64,000 bases of DNA from assembly GCA_020002185.1 (NCBI GenBank), contig CM034534.1, positions 68,048,315 to 68,112,314 of the forward strand. The letters are read 5' to 3'. The translations under genes were made by a program, and so were the position numbers. This stretch comes from Paraescarpia echinospica. Lineage: Eukaryota > Annelida > Polychaeta > Sabellida > Siboglinidae. Under the pieces are notes generated by a model. It saw only the letters and a list, made by a program, of their open reading frames with translations, was not told the DNA's origin and did not search any database. Below are positions 61,290 to 64,000 of the stretch, piece after piece. Within the stretch, counting starts at the first letter, position 1. Each line of letters starts with the position of its first letter.

Positions 61290-62785
61290 ATGCACATATA
61301 TTCACAGAAGAAGAATCACGCACACACACACGTGTGCGTATAAATACTTGTCTTTTACAGTAAGAAATATATGTGCCGTACACTAAGAAATACGTATGTA
61401 ATAAATGTTGCTCATGTCGGCAAGATGCTATAGCCATGAAGGAAACCGACAACTAGGTCGGCCGTACGTGCATAAACAGCTCGAAAGTCTAATGGTTTCA
61501 AAAGTATATCACCAGAACTACTAAACATTGACTTCGTGTGGACGCCTGTGTGGTTCAAGGCAGAACATGCTTCTATATCAGCGCAAACATAATTGTACAT
61601 CTTTGGATAATATAATCGTTTTAAATATTTAAATAAAAGTTCGGCCGCATGTGAAGTGAAGGCGACAGTGTGTTCGCCCAAACTCCTGCCGACTCGCTAC
61701 GGTCTATTACCTGTCTCCAGTTGTATGGCGACGAGACATCTATAATAGACGTGTGTGTCGGGGGATATTGGACACCCGTGTTCTGACAGGACTAAAAGCG
61801 GCGTAATAGAGCCGTGGTGTGGCTCATTCGGGCAGGAGACAGGTTATCAATGGAACATTAATGACTTAAATATATCGCCACAGAGAGGGTATTCCCAGCC
61901 TTGTACTGTTTGACAACCGAACGTAAAGTAAAATGATAGTAAACCAAGTTGCCGTGAAATTAGGAAGTTAATTTGCCAATTCAATTCTGCATTTTGACTG
62001 ACAGTTTGCAACACTGCTGCAGTATACGGTCCATTGCTGGTGTAACAAACCGTGTACATACTTTAGAATTCGACATTTGCCACGTTTAAATCAATAACGA
62101 ATGTTTTAGTGCTATTTACAGTTTTAATTACCTCAGTTAATGAAAAGAGGTAAATTGAATTCTGGCAATAATTGTAGTGTTGATCGCTGCAAGGTTGTAA
62201 GATATCAATGTCAAGTCGGCCCTTCAAACTAGGGTACTTGTCAAACGCTACCTACTTAAATCGCGAGACACAATGACATGTTATTACAACTGACGTGGAA
62301 ATTATACACTTAGTGGGAAACAAAAGGGATACATGCATATAAAAAGGAGTTAATAAAATATAATAAATTGCAACTACATTCAATCATTTATGCCAGTAGT
62401 TTGCCAGAATAACTTTATTGAAGAGAGGGAATTTAAATTGAAGGGAAAACGTCGTTATGATAGAATGCCTGACGTCACGGGTTCCTGCTCTTCCCTATTT
62501 GTTGGTCGAGGAACTGAAAACGCTATAGTAACCGATATATTTAGGAAAATTGTTAGTTTTAATTATATTTTGTCATCCAATTATGCCACTTCCGGTGATG
62601 TAATTATTGTTGTTATGTATTGCTGTAACATGTTTATAACCATAACATGTGTCATTTTCAGTAAAGCAGATCCGCCAATGAACGCTGACTTTCATTGCCG
62701 CATTTGCGTTGTCGCAAGAAACCAAAATATGAGCTGACCTATTCGTATAATGTCGAGCAGCACATTTATGCTGTAATTTTTAAAT
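61290..62785. other. Non-coding stretch, nothing recognised
   Basis: Short open frames (up to 115 codons at 62390-62737) have no family motif and ordinary AT-rich composition. Confidence 0.45.
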
Positions 62786-62788
62786 ATT

Positions 62789-62789
62789 G

Positions 62790-62830
<41 letters not shown>

Positions 62831-62852
62831 TGTATATATAGATATATATATT
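62789..62852. repeat. TA microsatellite
   Basis: TA run with GTAT interruptions. Confidence 0.95.
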
Positions 62853-63594
62853 ATACTATATAATATAATTTTACAATAAAAACAGTCAGATTTTGGACTT
62901 TTAATACTACGCCTATAAACCACCGGACAACCAGTGCCGTTTATGATTTGTTACACTTTTGTTGCAGACGTATACGGAAAATAATTAAAAAGCCGACATA
63001 GCGGCGTAGCATTTCAATCCGTATTATTATTATTATACATTAATACGAAAACTTTGTATCATTATAAGTCTACTTTATTCCAGTCGCAGAGGTCCAGTCG
63101 CCTCTGTCTTGATTTATTCACGTCCTTGAATCACTCGCCTCTTATTTACCACTTAGCGATACATTTATAAAAAAACACAAAGGGACTTATTAAAGTTAAT
63201 TATTTGTTTCAGTGAACAAACTGAGTTCCCCATGTAGCGTCACTTTGGAGTTATTTTGAAATGATTATCTGCTGCACGCAGTTGGCAACACCAAAAATTA
63301 AATGGTCATATAAAATCATATAAATACGTGTTGAGCTAGTTGTGACAATTACTGCCCTTTGTTTGTAGCTCCACTGGTGGAGGTAAGCTAGTTATTGCAG
63401 TATTATTATGTATTATTGTGTCGCAGATTCACGGTGTACAATATCAATAGAATGGGCAAAAATCAAGTTTAATGTTCATAATAAAAACAACGATGCTCCA
63501 ACGATAGATAACATGAATAAATACACCGTAGTTTATTTGTGTCGCGTTAAAAAGGTATTTGTAAGTTTATTTAAGTAAGACATGCCAGTTCGTT
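62853..63594. other. Non-coding stretch, nothing recognised
   Basis: AT-rich; nothing recognised. Confidence 0.4.
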
Positions 63595-64000
63595 CCATTG
63601 AAAAAACAAGGGAAACGGTCCAGAAAGAAACACTTATCGAAAGAAGCCATTTGAAAAAATTAAGTACACACAAATGATGTGGAAGTCATATAGACGCACT
63701 GGAAATTATGAAGACTACAACATTTATAAAAAAAAAACACTTAACCATGCTACAACTGAAATTATTCAAAGAGAAGCTATGAACAAATATTAGCTTGTCA
63801 TAAAAACATGACTGCAAGAGTTTTTAATGCATATGTTCGGAGCAAACAGAAAGTTCAGGATAAGGTCGGTCCTCTAGAAGATAGTGCTGGAAATATAACA
63901 TCAGAGGGATTCTTAATGGCTGAACACCTGAATGAGTATTTTAGTTCGGTGTTTACCAGAGACGAAATTAGTTCACTGCTAGTACCAGAGGCTAAGTTCA
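63595..64000 (+). mobile_element. CR1-type LINE, copy 2, 5'-truncated, continues past window
   Basis: From CCATTGAAAAAACAAGGG at 63595 the sequence matches 1212-1620 of copy 1 at about 90%. It covers the endonuclease-RT linker and the start of RT (GFLMAEHLNEYFSSVFTRDE). It keeps AGAAAG where copy 1 has a deletion (63847-63852), so the RT frame is less damaged there, but other indels near 63730 and 63800 break it. The right end is outside the window. Confidence 0.9.

Noticed and set aside
62390..62737. 115-codon open frame as a gene
   Set aside because: No recognisable domain, signal or neighbours; frames of this length are expected by chance in 64 kb.

Overview
This is animal nuclear DNA. 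The evidence is one spliced homeobox gene with canonical splice sites, eukaryotic tRNA genes with internal A and B boxes and T-run terminators, many decayed non-LTR and Penelope-like retroelements, and very dense microsatellites. The base composition is AT-rich. The transposon families (a FLYWCH/MULE element, a CR1-type element with an esterase-like ORF1, L2-like and RTE-like LINEs, a Penelope-like element) and the invertebrate-type NK1 homeobox gene fit a marine invertebrate, most likely a lophotrochozoan. That placement is inference, not proof.

Layout. 1-2040: decayed CR1-type LINE cut off by a tetranucleotide array. 2.0-7.4 kb: non-coding. 7.4-11.0 kb: FLYWCH/MULE transposase pseudogene split by an L2-like LINE. 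11.0-14.7 kb: non-coding, with a perfectly phased 43-bp minisatellite. 14.8-18.9 kb: a minus-strand LINE broken by two later insertions, a second L2-like copy and a 1.37-kb TTAA-flanked element with inverted subterminal arms. 20.2-28.8 kb: a retroelement block with a Penelope fragment, an RTE-like LINE, and a second Penelope-like element whose upstream ORF carries a NADAR-like domain, a Ser/Thr/Pro linker and an SGNH-hydrolase-like end. 30-43.4 kb: a tRNA-Val(CAC) cluster of six intact and two broken copies on both strands, with duplicated flanks, two inverted copies of a GC-rich repeat and long simple repeats. 44.2-46.0 kb: compound microsatellites and an 18-bp minisatellite. 47.46-53.1 kb (minus): the only convincing host protein gene, a two-exon NK1/slouch (NKX1) homeobox gene with a 4.6-kb intron. 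53.1-63.6 kb: gene-poor sequence with microsatellites, a tRNA-derived SINE and several CpG-containing single-copy-looking blocks. 63.6-64.0 kb: a second copy of the CR1-type LINE seen at the left edge.

How the parts relate. The NK1 gene sits alone in a large non-coding territory that has several CpG-containing, ATTA-rich, repeat-free islands. These are candidate regulatory elements, as is usual around developmental homeobox genes, but nothing here proves it. The tRNA-Val copies share a TGACGTCA-like element a few bases upstream even where the rest of the flank differs. The most unusual protein-level observation is the NADAR-like plus SGNH-like ORF abutting a Penelope-like reverse transcriptase / GIY-YIG ORF. 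All transposon genes seen are broken. No virus, toxin gene, CRISPR array or bacterial operon was seen.
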